From CAVLDP01 sp963661945 (lineage in GTDB: Bacteria > Bacillota > Clostridia > Lachnospirales > Lachnospiraceae), in NCBI GenBank assembly GCA_963661945.1, contig CAVLDP010000001.1:62001-126000 (forward strand): a DNA stretch of 64,000 bases. Direction: 5' to 3'. A program made the translations under genes and the position numbers. This document shows, piece by piece, positions 7,081 through 15,823 of this stretch. Below the pieces are notes generated by a model. That model was not told the DNA's origin. It worked only from the letters and a program-made list of their open reading frames with translations, and ran no database searches. Positions within the stretch are counted from its first letter, which is position 1, and every line of letters begins with the position of its first letter.

Positions 7081-8289
7081 ATGAAGAAGTTGGTAGCATT
7101 ATTACTGACAGCAGGTCTTACTATCGGCTGTCTCGCTGGATGTGGCAATTCTACATCTGATTCTGCTGCATCTGATGATGCAAGCGCAAGTGAAGCTACA
7201 GAATACACTGTAGCAATGATCACTGATTATGGTGATATTACAGATGAGTCATTCAACCAGACAACATACGAAGCTTGTAAGGCTTTCTGTGATGAGCAGG
7301 GTGTTGACTTTAATTATTACAAGCCAGCTGGAGATTCAACAGCAGATCGTGTTGCATCTGTAGAGGAAGCAATCGATGATGGCTACAATGTGCTTGTAAT
7401 GCCTGGTTATGCATTTGCTGGAACAATTGTTGATTGTGCAGCAGATTATCCAGATGTTAAGTTTGTTGTACTTGACTGTGGTAAGGGTGACTTACTTGAG
7501 GCTGGTGTTACAGCCGCTGGTGAAGAGTATGATTACACTCCTGATAACTGGAACCTGGAAGACTATGTTGATATGAGCAATGTATATTGCGCTATCTACC
7601 AGGAAGAGTTAGCAGGTTACATGGCTGGTTATGCAGCTGTTAAGCTTGGATATACTAAGCTTGGTTTCTTAGGTGGTATGGCTGTTCCTGCTGTTATCCG
7701 TTATGGATTCGGATTCGTTCAGGGTTGTGATGATGCAGCAGCTGAGCTCGGTACAAATGTAGACATTCAGTATGCATATGGTAACCAGTTCTACGGTGAT
7801 GCTGATATTACTGCAGCTATGGATTCTTGGTATGCAGGTGGAACTGAGGCAGTATTTGCTTGTGGTGGTTCTATCTACACTTCAGTAGCTGAGGCTGCTA
7901 AGAAGGTTGATGCTAAGGTAATCGGTGTTGATGTGGATCAGGCTGCTAATATTGATGGCAACTACGGAGAAGGCATGACAGTTACTTCTGCTATGAAGGG
8001 CTTATATGCAACTACCTTCGACACATTAACAGATGTTGTTGTAAATGGTAACTGGGATAATTATGTAGGTACAATTCAGACTCTTGGTCTTGTATCTGGT
8101 GATGATCCTGAAGCAAACTACGTACAGATCCCTATGGAATCTACACAGTGGTCTGATACATTTACACAGGATGATTACAAGGCTCTTGTTGCTGCAATGT
8201 ATGCAGGCGATATCACTGTTGACAACTCAACAGATGCAATGCCAGAGACAACAAATGCTACAGTTAATGACTTAGGTAATATCAAGTAA
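7081..8289 (+). CDS. nupN: BMP-family nucleoside-binding lipoprotein of an ABC transporter
   Basis: The 402-residue product begins with a lipoprotein signal peptide and lipobox (LAGC, Cys about residue 22), then a Ser/Asp/Ala-rich linker. The mature domain (from about residue 43) is of the BMP/PnrA type, which binds purine nucleosides outside the membrane. Typical features are AMITDYGDITDESFNQ, the YKPAGDST and VLVMPGYAFAG segments and LGFLGGMAVPAVIRYG. It is followed by the ATPase and two permeases of the same system, the order of Bacillus nupNOPQ. ATG 7081 is preceded by AGGAGG (7066-7071). The symbol is transferred by family and gene order; the ligand is unproven. Confidence 0.85.
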   Translation: MKKLVALLLTAGLTIGCLAGCGNSTSDSAASDDASASEATEYTVAMITDYGDITDESFNQTTYEACKAFCDEQGVDFNYYKPAGDSTADRVASVEEAIDDGYNVLVMPGYAFAGTIVDCAADYPDVKFVVLDCGKGDLLEAGVTAAGEEYDYTPDNWNLEDYVDMSNVYCAIYQEELAGYMAGYAAVKLGYTKLGFLGGMAVPAVIRYGFGFVQGCDDAAAELGTNVDIQYAYGNQFYGDADITAAMDSWYAGGTEAVFACGGSIYTSVAEAAKKVDAKVIGVDVDQAANIDGNYGEGMTVTSAMKGLYATTFDTLTDVVVNGNWDNYVGTIQTLGLVSGDDPEANYVQIPMESTQWSDTFTQDDYKALVAAMYAGDITVDNSTDAMPETTNATVNDLGNIK

Positions 8290-8306
8290 TTTAACCAGAT
8301 GACTTA

Positions 8307-8341
8307 TGGGGCGGACGGTTTAACCTGTTCGTCCCATTTTT
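8307..8341 (+). terminator. intercistronic terminator between binding protein and ATPase
   Basis: TGGGGCGGAC (8307-8316) pairs with GTTCGTCCCA (8327-8336), two wobble pairs, then a T-rich tail. Partial termination here would give more binding protein than membrane components, a common arrangement in ABC operons. Confidence 0.8.
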
Positions 8342-8399
8342 ATTCTGACAAATTCTATGTATAATATATAGTAATGTGGTGGAGAGGAGTGTGTGACAC

Positions 8400-9944
8400 T
8401 TGGAACAAGAATTTGCAATTGAGATGCTAAATATTACCAAGAGATTCCCTGGAATTATTGCAAATGACAATATTTCCTTACAGCTTAAAAAAGGCGAGAT
8501 TCATGCCTTGCTTGGTGAGAATGGTGCTGGTAAGTCTACTCTTATGAGTGTGCTTTTTGGACTGTATCAGCCTGAAGAGGGAATAATTAAGAAGGACGGA
8601 GTAGAGGTTAAAATCAAAGACCCGAACGATGCAAATGACCTGGGAATTGGTATGGTGCATCAGCATTTTAAGCTGGTTGAATGCTTCTCTGTGCTGGATA
8701 ATATTATTCTGGGAGTTGAGCCAACGAAGGCAGGCTTCCTGCAGAAGGATGAAGCGCGGAAGAAGGTAATTGAACTATCAGATAAATACGGCCTTCAGAT
8801 TGATCCGGATGCTATTATTGAGGATATTACGGTTGGTATGCAGCAGCGTACTGAAATCTTAAAGATGCTATACCGTGATAACGATATTTTGATTTTTGAT
8901 GAGCCGACGGCTGTTCTTACTCCACAGGAGATTCGAGAATTACTTCAGATTATGAAGAATCTTGCGGCTGAGGGTAAGAGTATACTTTTCATTTCTCATA
9001 AGTTATCTGAGATTATGGAAGTTTCTGACCGCTGCACGGTTCTTCGTAAGGGCAAGTATATTGGTACTGTTGATACCAAGTCTACTACAGCAGAGGAACT
9101 TTCTACCATGATGGTTGGACGTGATGTCAATTTCCATGTGGACAAGAAGGATTCTAATGTGGGAGATGTGGTTCTCTCTGTAGAAAATATGTCCGTTGCA
9201 TCCAAGATTCATAAGAATAATGCAGTAAAGAATGTATCTCTTAATGTTCGCTCTGGCGAGATCGTATGTATTGCTGGTATTGATGGCAATGGACAGACAG
9301 AATTTGTCTATGGACTGACAGGATTGGAACCGCTTGTTGATGGCAAGGTTATGCTGAATGGAACAGATATCTCGAAGAAGACTATTCGTGAGAGAAATCT
9401 TCTGGGTATGAGCCATATTCCAGAGGATCGTCATAAGCATGGCTTAGTTCTTGATTATTCTCTTGAGGATAATATGATTCTTGAGAGATATTTTGAGCCG
9501 GAATTTACATCGAAGGGTGGATTCCTGAAGCGCAAGAATATTCGTAAATTTGCCGATCGCCTGATTTCAGAATTTGATGTTCGTTCTGGTCAGGGGGCTG
9601 TAACTACAGTTCGTTCTATGTCTGGTGGTAATCAGCAGAAGGCAATTATTGCCAGAGAGCTTGACAAGAATCCGGATCTTCTTGTAGCTGTTCAGCCTAC
9701 GAGAGGATTAGATGTTGGCGCAATTGAAGGCGTGCATAAGCAGCTTGTTGCACAGAGGGATGCAGGTAAGGCAGTTCTTCTTGTTTCTCTCGAACTTGAC
9801 GAAGTTATGGATGTACCAGATCGTATCCTTGTTATGTATGAAGGAGAGATTGTGGGAGAGTTTGATCCAAAGACAGTATCCCAAGAAGAGCTTGGTCTAT
9901 ACATGTCTGGTGCAAAGAGAGATGAGGTGACTGTAAATGAATAA
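8400..9944 (+). CDS. nupO: nucleoside ABC transporter, ATP-binding protein with two ATPase domains
   Basis: The 514-residue protein has two fused ABC ATPase domains. The first (about 5-235) is canonical: Walker A GENGAGKST and Walker B LIFDEPTAVLTP. The second (about 260-505) has a Walker A lacking Lys (GIDGNGQTEF), the signature SGGNQQK and a weakened Walker B (LLVAVQPTRGLD). That asymmetry is normal for this family. The start is TTG at 8400, ten bases after GGAGAGGAG. It energises import with the two permeases that follow; its stop overlaps the next start by 8 bases. Confidence 0.9.
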   Translation: MEQEFAIEMLNITKRFPGIIANDNISLQLKKGEIHALLGENGAGKSTLMSVLFGLYQPEEGIIKKDGVEVKIKDPNDANDLGIGMVHQHFKLVECFSVLDNIILGVEPTKAGFLQKDEARKKVIELSDKYGLQIDPDAIIEDITVGMQQRTEILKMLYRDNDILIFDEPTAVLTPQEIRELLQIMKNLAAEGKSILFISHKLSEIMEVSDRCTVLRKGKYIGTVDTKSTTAEELSTMMVGRDVNFHVDKKDSNVGDVVLSVENMSVASKIHKNNAVKNVSLNVRSGEIVCIAGIDGNGQTEFVYGLTGLEPLVDGKVMLNGTDISKKTIRERNLLGMSHIPEDRHKHGLVLDYSLEDNMILERYFEPEFTSKGGFLKRKNIRKFADRLISEFDVRSGQGAVTTVRSMSGGNQQKAIIARELDKNPDLLVAVQPTRGLDVGAIEGVHKQLVAQRDAGKAVLLVSLELDEVMDVPDRILVMYEGEIVGEFDPKTVSQEELGLYMSGAKRDEVTVNE

Positions 9945-11061
9945 ATTTCTTAAGAATAGTGGAGTGCAGTCATTCCTTTCATCGATACTATGTATTGTCA
10001 TAGGAATGCTTGTGGGATATGTTGTTCTCCTCTTTATCGATCCAAGCGGTGCTGGTGATGCAATTGCTGCTGTTATGAAGAACTTCCTAGAGTACAGCAG
10101 AGCTAATATGCAGCTTAAGTACCTGGGTAATACACTTGCTAAGACAGCACCACTTCTTATGTGTTCACTTTCTGTGCTTTTTGCATACAAGGTTGGTCTA
10201 TTTAATATTGGTGTTGCTGGACAGTATGTAATTGGCTCTTGTGCGGCTCTTTATTCTGCATTGGTTCTTCATTGGTCATGGCTTCCATGTATGCTTTTTG
10301 CATTTGCAACAGGTATGGCATATGGTGCGCTCGTTGGTCTTCTTAAGGCTTATTGCAATGTAAATGAAGTAATCTCTGGCATTATGCTTAACTGGATTTC
10401 ACTTTATTTTACCAATATGGTCCTTAGTACCAGCGCCAAGGAACCATCCAGTTCTTATACTTATACGATGAAGGCAAAGGGTAAGGCTGCACTGTTGCCT
10501 ACACTTGGACTTGATGAGATTTTCGGATCGAATTATGTCGGAATTGCTTTAGTACTTTCTCTGATTGCAGCTATTCTCGTATGGGTTATTCTGGATAAGA
10601 CTCGTCTTGGTTATGAACTTAAGGCAACTGGCTTCAATAAACATGCGGCTAAGTATTGCGGTATGGCTGAGAATCGCAATATTATTTTGACGCTTGCTCT
10701 TTCTGGCGGACTTGCTGGAATTGCCGGCTCTTTCCTCTATCAGTCAGGCTTTGAGCAGTGGCAGGTGACGATTTCATCAGTGCCTGACATGGGATTTAAT
10801 GGTATTGCAGCCGCCTTCCTTGGTGGACTTAATCCATTTGGAGCAATCTTTGCTTCTTTCTTTATTCAGCATATTACAGACGGTGGCTCTCATGTGGATT
10901 TGAATGTTTATCCATCTGAGATTTCAAGTTTGATTTCTTCAATCATTATCTATTTATGTGGCTTCTCTGGATTTGTAAAATATGTTATGAATTCTAGAGT
11001 GGCTCGTATGGAAGAGAAGAAGGCTGTTACGAATTCTGAGCAGGAAGGAGGAAATGAATAA
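9937..11061 (+). CDS. nupP: nucleoside ABC transporter permease (first)
   Basis: A 374-residue membrane protein of the branched-chain/BMP permease family with about ten hydrophobic segments. Family markers are LFNIGVAGQY (near residue 88), the cytoplasmic loop TRLGYELKATGFN with GM nearby (about 223-245), and the small-residue-rich GGLAGIAGSF. It pairs with the permease encoded directly after it to form the membrane channel. The start codon overlaps the ATPase gene by 8 bases and the stop overlaps the next start by 1 base, so translation is coupled. Confidence 0.9.
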   Translation: MNKFLKNSGVQSFLSSILCIVIGMLVGYVVLLFIDPSGAGDAIAAVMKNFLEYSRANMQLKYLGNTLAKTAPLLMCSLSVLFAYKVGLFNIGVAGQYVIGSCAALYSALVLHWSWLPCMLFAFATGMAYGALVGLLKAYCNVNEVISGIMLNWISLYFTNMVLSTSAKEPSSSYTYTMKAKGKAALLPTLGLDEIFGSNYVGIALVLSLIAAILVWVILDKTRLGYELKATGFNKHAAKYCGMAENRNIILTLALSGGLAGIAGSFLYQSGFEQWQVTISSVPDMGFNGIAAAFLGGLNPFGAIFASFFIQHITDGGSHVDLNVYPSEISSLISSIIIYLCGFSGFVKYVMNSRVARMEEKKAVTNSEQEGGNE

Positions 11062-12002
11062 TGGTATTACTACTTCAGTATACAATTGCATTTGCCTGCA
11101 TCCTGTCACTGGTTGCTCTTGGAGGATGCTTCTCAGAGCATTCAGGTATTATCAACCTTGGCCTTGAGGGCATTATGGTTATTGGCGCACTTGGTGGTGC
11201 ACTGACCATGAAGAATATGGATCCAAATACAAGCGCTTTCGTAATTATCTTAGTTACGATTCTTGTGAGCGTAATCTGTGGTATTTTGTATGCAATCTTA
11301 CTTGGACTTGCTGCAATTCATTTCAATGCAGACCAGACAATTGTTGGTACTGCCATGAATATGCTTGGACCAGCACTTGCAACAGTTATTGTAAAGGCAA
11401 TTAATACAGCAGCTAATCCAGATGATCATTCATCTGTAGTACAGTATATTGAGCAGAAGAAGGCTTTTCTTGTCTATATTGGCAAGTTTGAATTTAGCTG
11501 GTTTATGCTCCTTACCTTGATTATTATTATTGCATCCTACATACTGCTCTATAAGACGAGATTTGGTCTTAGACTAATGGCTTGCGGTGAGAATCCACAG
11601 GCTGCAGATGCGGTCGGAATCAATGTATTTAAGATGCGTTGGGCGGGTGTTATCATTTCTGGTGCACTCGGCGGACTGGGCGGAATCTGCTATATTACAA
11701 CAGGTGTTTCTGAATGGAAGTTCGAATACGGAGTTGCTGGTTTCGGCTTCTTAGCTCTTGCGGTTATGATCTTTGGTAAATGGAAGCCACAGGATATTGC
11801 GCTTGCTGCTGTTCTTTTTGGTTTCTTTAGAGCTCTGTCGAATTCATATTTCTCATTCGATTGGCTGGTCGCATTGAATATTCCGAGTGGCATATATAAT
11901 ATGCTGCCTTATATCATTTCTCTGATTGTTCTTGCATTTACCTCAAAGCATTCACGTGCGCCTAAGGCAGAGGGAATTCCATACGATAAGAGTTCGAGAT
12001 AA
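11061..12002 (+). CDS. nupQ: nucleoside ABC transporter permease (second)
   Basis: A 313-residue polytopic permease, the shorter partner typical of BMP systems. Visible are GIINLGLEGIMVIGAL near the N-terminus, the EAA-like cytoplasmic loop TRFGLRLMACGENPQAADAVG (about 170-190), GALGGLGGICY, and several membrane helices to the end. It is the last gene of the transporter. The deacetylase gene follows after 19 bases without a terminator. Confidence 0.9.
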   Translation: MVLLLQYTIAFACILSLVALGGCFSEHSGIINLGLEGIMVIGALGGALTMKNMDPNTSAFVIILVTILVSVICGILYAILLGLAAIHFNADQTIVGTAMNMLGPALATVIVKAINTAANPDDHSSVVQYIEQKKAFLVYIGKFEFSWFMLLTLIIIIASYILLYKTRFGLRLMACGENPQAADAVGINVFKMRWAGVIISGALGGLGGICYITTGVSEWKFEYGVAGFGFLALAVMIFGKWKPQDIALAAVLFGFFRALSNSYFSFDWLVALNIPSGIYNMLPYIISLIVLAFTSKHSRAPKAEGIPYDKSSR

Positions 12003-12021
12003 GTAAGGGGGCTATTGTTCC

Positions 12022-12960
12022 ATGGACGAAGTAAAGTCAACGGAATTTGACAGGAGAAGAGACAAGAGAAAACGCGTTCATCGAATGAAGATGATGATTG
12101 TCGGCTTTGTGGCACTCTGGATGGCCCTATCGATTATCGTGATGACGGTTCTTTCTGTTAAGGTGATTTCCTTGCAGAGGCAGATTAACGCAATTACCGG
12201 CGCAAACGATGAGTCGGTTTCTGTATACACGAAAACTGCAAATGCAGAAGAAGGAAATTCGGATTTGCTTGTGGTCTCTACAAGCGGTACTGCTGAGAGT
12301 AATCTTGCGAAAGAAGGAGATATTCTGAAGGTATACCTAACCTTTGATGATGGTCCGAGTGCTAATACGGCAGATATCTTAGATGTTCTTGACGATTATG
12401 GCATTAAGGCAACCTTCTTTGTTACTGGAAAGCAGGATGAAGAATCGCTTGAGATGTATAAGCGAATCGTTGATGAGGGACATACCATAGGTATGCATTC
12501 TTATTCTCATCAATATAGCGATTTGTATTCCTCTCTGGAGGCTTTTCAGAATGACTTTGAGAAGATTCAGAATCTGATCTACGATACCACCGGTGTGGAA
12601 TCTACCTTTTATCGCTTCCCTGGTGGATCGAGTAACAAAGTCAGCAATGCTGATATGGCAGAATTTATTCATTTCGTGAACGAAGAGGGTGTAACTTATT
12701 TCGATTGGAATGTATCCTGCGGAGATGCTACATCACAGGCATATACAGCAGATGAACTTGTTGAAAACGTTATGTCTGATGTGGTAAAATACAAAACGTC
12801 GGTGGTTTTACTGCATGATGCAGATTCTAAGACCACTACGGTTCAGGCTTTACCAAAGCTAATAGAATCTTTACAGTCTGTTGGAGCTGTGATTTTGCCG
12901 ATTAGTGAGGATACAACCTTGATTCAGCATGTGACATTACAGTCTGGCACGGAAGATTAA
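12022..12960 (+). CDS. membrane-anchored polysaccharide (peptidoglycan) deacetylase
   Basis: The 312-residue product has a basic N-terminus, one membrane helix (about residues 30-52), a linker, and an extracellular NodB-type carbohydrate esterase 4 domain from about residue 100. Family motifs are present: LTFDDGPS (metal and catalytic Asp pair), HTIGMHSYSH (metal His pair), FYRFPGGS, YFDWNVSCGDA and VVLLHDA. It should remove acetyl groups from GlcNAc (PgdA-like) in the cell wall, which raises lysozyme resistance. The substrate is inferred from the family and the anchored topology. It lies between the transporter and the bactofilin gene. Confidence 0.88.
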   Translation: MDEVKSTEFDRRRDKRKRVHRMKMMIVGFVALWMALSIIVMTVLSVKVISLQRQINAITGANDESVSVYTKTANAEEGNSDLLVVSTSGTAESNLAKEGDILKVYLTFDDGPSANTADILDVLDDYGIKATFFVTGKQDEESLEMYKRIVDEGHTIGMHSYSHQYSDLYSSLEAFQNDFEKIQNLIYDTTGVESTFYRFPGGSSNKVSNADMAEFIHFVNEEGVTYFDWNVSCGDATSQAYTADELVENVMSDVVKYKTSVVLLHDADSKTTTVQALPKLIESLQSVGAVILPISEDTTLIQHVTLQSGTED

Positions 12961-12977
12961 TATAATGGAGGAATATT

Positions 12978-13757
12978 ATGGGATTTTTTAAGGAGTTTAA
13001 GGAAGACTTTTCAGATGCCATTGATGAGATGATTCCAGGTGGCGTAGAAGAGGATAAAGAAGAGGATGTTATGGTAAATACAATCGATGAGGAGATCGAT
13101 GTAGATACTGAACTTTCCAAGTTAGATGGCTTACTTGAGAAGGCATCCATGAAGGCGGAAGAGCCTGCAAGAACTGTTGAGCAGTCAATTGCTAGTGCAG
13201 CTTCTGTTAAGCCTGTTGAGGCACCTAAGACTTATGAAGAAAGACATTTTGAAGAGAGGGTTAAGATGGATACAACACCAATTCAGACAATGACAAATGA
13301 TACTAACGTAACAGATGAGACTACAGTGATTACTTCAGGTTCTACACTTACTGGTGATCTTGCTTCATCTGGCTCTATCCAGGTTCAGGGTACAATCAAT
13401 GGAAATGTATCTTGTAATGGTAAGCTTGAAGTTACTGGCGTTATTAAGGGTAATTCTGTTTCTGCTGAGCTATTTGCTGATGCAGCTAAGATTGAAGGCG
13501 AAGTTAAGACAACAGGTACAGCTAAGATTGGCGCTGGTACAATCGTAATTGGTAATATTTCTGCTTCCTCTGCAGTTATTGCTGGAGCAGTTAAGGGTGA
13601 TATCGATGTAGAAGGCCCAGTTGTTGTTGATACTTCTGCAGTTGTAATGGGTAACATCAAGTCTAGATCTGTACAGATTAACAATGGTGCTGTAATCGAA
13701 GGTTACTGTTCACAGAGCTATGCTGAAGTTGATGTTCAGAGTGTATTCGAGGCTTAA
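12978..13757 (+). CDS. bactofilin (polymer-forming cytoskeletal protein)
   Basis: The 259-residue protein has a long acidic, probably disordered N-terminus (about 1-110) and a C-terminal bactofilin beta-helix (about 115-250). The helix is seen as short Val/Ile/Gly repeats such as GSIQVQGTINGNV, GKLEVTGVIKGN and AKIEGEVKTTG. Bactofilins form nucleotide-independent filaments at the membrane and often position wall-modifying enzymes; the neighbour here is a wall deacetylase. The gene has GGAGG just before the start and ends 5 bases before pyrH. Confidence 0.88.
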   Translation: MGFFKEFKEDFSDAIDEMIPGGVEEDKEEDVMVNTIDEEIDVDTELSKLDGLLEKASMKAEEPARTVEQSIASAASVKPVEAPKTYEERHFEERVKMDTTPIQTMTNDTNVTDETTVITSGSTLTGDLASSGSIQVQGTINGNVSCNGKLEVTGVIKGNSVSAELFADAAKIEGEVKTTGTAKIGAGTIVIGNISASSAVIAGAVKGDIDVEGPVVVDTSAVVMGNIKSRSVQINNGAVIEGYCSQSYAEVDVQSVFEA

Positions 13758-13762
13758 TATCT

Positions 13763-14461
13763 ATGAAGAGAGTATTACTGAAGCTTAGTGGTGAAGCGCT
13801 TGCTGGTGAGAAGCATACAGGATTCGATGAGGAGACCTGTATTGGAGTCGCAAAGCAGGTGAAGAAGCTATGCGATATGGGTACTGAGGTCGGTATCGTT
13901 ATTGGTGGCGGTAATTTTTGGCGTGGCCGAACGAGTGAGACAATCGAGCGTACCAAGGCAGACCAGATTGGTATGCTTGCTACAGTTATGAATTGTATCT
14001 ATGTATCTGAGATTTTCCGTTTCGTAGGTCTTCAGACAGAGGTTATGACGCCATTCGCATGTGGCTCTATGTCTAAGCTCTATTCGAAGGATCTGGCAAA
14101 TGAAGCCTTTGCTGCAGGCAAGGTTGTCTTCTTTGCGGGTGGAACAGGTCATCCATATTTCTCAACAGATACGGCTACTGTGCTTCGTGCTATTGAGATT
14201 GAGGCAGATGGAATTCTTCTTGCCAAGTCTATTGATGGTATCTACGATAGTGATCCTGCAAGTAATCCGGATGCGAAGAGATATGATGAGATATCTATTC
14301 AAGAAGTGATTGATAAGAAGCTTGCGGTTGTTGATTTGACAGCTTCTATCATGTGCATGGAGAATAAGATGCCAATGTATGTTTTCTTATTGAATGAGGA
14401 AGACAGCATTGTCAAGGCTATCAGTGGTTCCTTCCATGGAACAATTGTTACGGTATCATAG
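13763..14461 (+). CDS. pyrH: UMP kinase
   Basis: UMP kinase makes UDP from UMP and ATP in pyrimidine synthesis. The 232-residue protein has the family N-terminus (KRVLLKLSGEAL), the phosphate-binding glycines VIGGGNFWRG near residue 51, and the late FFAGGTGHPYFSTDTA motif near residue 130. Length is normal. Only a weak ribosome site (GAGG at 13749-13752, inside the bactofilin gene) is present, so its translation may be coupled to the bactofilin. It heads pyrH-frr, which in most Firmicutes directly follows tsf. Confidence 0.97.
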   Translation: MKRVLLKLSGEALAGEKHTGFDEETCIGVAKQVKKLCDMGTEVGIVIGGGNFWRGRTSETIERTKADQIGMLATVMNCIYVSEIFRFVGLQTEVMTPFACGSMSKLYSKDLANEAFAAGKVVFFAGGTGHPYFSTDTATVLRAIEIEADGILLAKSIDGIYDSDPASNPDAKRYDEISIQEVIDKKLAVVDLTASIMCMENKMPMYVFLLNEEDSIVKAISGSFHGTIVTVS

Positions 14462-14472
14462 GAGGTCATGAA

Positions 14473-15027
14473 ATGGATAGCAGATTAGTTGAATTTGAAG
14501 AGAAGATGACGAAGTCATACAATAATCTTTTGGAGGAATATAACACAGTTCGAGCTGGACGTGCGAATCCTCATGTACTTGATCGTGTCATGATAGATTA
14601 TTATGGAACACCAACACCTCTTCAGCAGGTTTCAAATATTAATGTTCCAGAGCCTAGAATTATTCAGATTCAGCCTTGGGAGGCTTCACTCCTCAAGGAA
14701 ATTGAGAAGGCTATTATGTGTTCGGACATTGGTATCAATCCAACCAATGATGGTAAGTGCATTCGTCTTGTATTCCCAGAACTTACAGAGGATCGACGTA
14801 AGGAGCTTGCCAAGGATGTTAAGAAATATGGTGAGAATGCCAAGGTTGCCGTTCGAAATATTAGACGTGATGCCAATGATTCGCTGAAGAAGTTGTCTAA
14901 GGCAGAGGATGTATCTGAGGATGAGATTAAGGATTTAGAGTCTCAGGTTCAGAAGATGACAGATAAGTATATTGCTGATATTGATCTTGCAGTTGAAGCT
15001 AAGACAAAAGAGATTTTAACAGTATAA
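14473..15027 (+). CDS. frr: ribosome recycling factor
   Basis: RRF splits post-termination ribosomes together with EF-G. The 184-residue product has the family's ELLEEYNTVRAGRANP-like first helix (here LLEEYNTVRAGRANP), YYGTPTPLQQVSNI, and the RRKELAKDVKKYGENAKVAV-type helix. It lies 11 bases after pyrH with a GGAGGT ribosome site, the universal gene order. It is followed by a strong terminator. Confidence 0.97.
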   Translation: MDSRLVEFEEKMTKSYNNLLEEYNTVRAGRANPHVLDRVMIDYYGTPTPLQQVSNINVPEPRIIQIQPWEASLLKEIEKAIMCSDIGINPTNDGKCIRLVFPELTEDRRKELAKDVKKYGENAKVAVRNIRRDANDSLKKLSKAEDVSEDEIKDLESQVQKMTDKYIADIDLAVEAKTKEILTV

Positions 15028-15040
15028 TTTAGGGCGAAGG

Positions 15041-15069
15041 AAGGGTACAAGTGATTGTGCCCTTTTTTT
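15041..15069 (+). terminator. intrinsic terminator after frr
   Basis: A 10-bp stem (AAGGGTACAA with TTGTGCCCTT, one wobble) capped by GTGA, a GNRA tetraloop, and followed by seven T. No clear promoter is visible in the 34 bases before uppS, so partial read-through probably feeds the downstream operon. Confidence 0.9.
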
Positions 15070-15103
15070 ATCTGATTTAGGACTCGTTTGAAGGAGGATT
15101 CGT

Positions 15104-15802
15104 ATGGAAATTCCAAATCATGTTGCGATTATTCTGGACGGAAATGGAAGATGGGCTAAGTCCAAGGGGCTTCCTAGAACAGCTGGTCATACCGCTGGAG
15201 CGAAGAATGTAGAACCGATCTGCAGAGCTGCAAATCAGCTGGGCATTAAGTATCTTACTATGTATGCCTTCTCTACAGAGAATTGGAATAGACCAGATGA
15301 TGAAGTGAAGGCCTTGATGCAGCTTCTTGATTCATATTTGAAGAATTGTCTGAAACTGGCTCGCGATAATAATATGCGAGTTCGTATTATCGGTGATATT
15401 TCAAAGCTTGATCCGAATATGCAAAAAAAGATTCATACTTTGGAGGAAGAATCTAAGGATTATACCGGACTTAATTTCCAGATTGCTCTGAATTATGGTA
15501 GTCGTGATGAGATGATTCGTGCTATGAAGCGTATGTCTGATGATGTGATGTCTGGAGCAATTTCAAGAGACGATATTACAGAAGAGAGATTTGGAACCTA
15601 TTTAGATACTGCGGATATTCCGGATCCAGATCTTATGATTCGGACTTCTGGGGAACAGAGATTATCCAATTATTTACTTTGGCAGCTTGCATATGCAGAG
15701 TTTTATTTTACCGATGTTCCATGGCCTGATTTCCATGAAAAAGAACTCAAGGAAGCAGTGGATGCATATAGCAACCGGAACCGTAGATATGGTAAAATAT
15801 AA
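15104..15802 (+). CDS. uppS: undecaprenyl diphosphate synthase (isoprenyl transferase)
   Basis: UppS extends farnesyl diphosphate with isopentenyl units in cis to make the C55 carrier for cell wall synthesis. The 232-residue product has the catalytic Asp in IILDGNGRWA (about residue 12), AFSTENWNRP near residue 70 and the C-terminal RTSGEQRLSNYLLWQ and AYAEFYF motifs. The start follows AAGGAGG. It begins a lipid-precursor run: uppS-cdsA-dxr-rseP-ispG. Confidence 0.97.
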   Translation: MEIPNHVAIILDGNGRWAKSKGLPRTAGHTAGAKNVEPICRAANQLGIKYLTMYAFSTENWNRPDDEVKALMQLLDSYLKNCLKLARDNNMRVRIIGDISKLDPNMQKKIHTLEEESKDYTGLNFQIALNYGSRDEMIRAMKRMSDDVMSGAISRDDITEERFGTYLDTADIPDPDLMIRTSGEQRLSNYLLWQLAYAEFYFTDVPWPDFHEKELKEAVDAYSNRNRRYGKI

Positions 15803-15823
15803 AGGTTAAAGGAGAGTTTTGTT

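Noticed and set aside
8345..8365. Possible promoter between the BMP lipoprotein and ATPase genes (CTGACA and TATAAT-like sequences)
   Set aside because: The spacing is only 9-14 bases and no extended -10 is present at a suitable place; read-through of the intercistronic terminator explains the layout.
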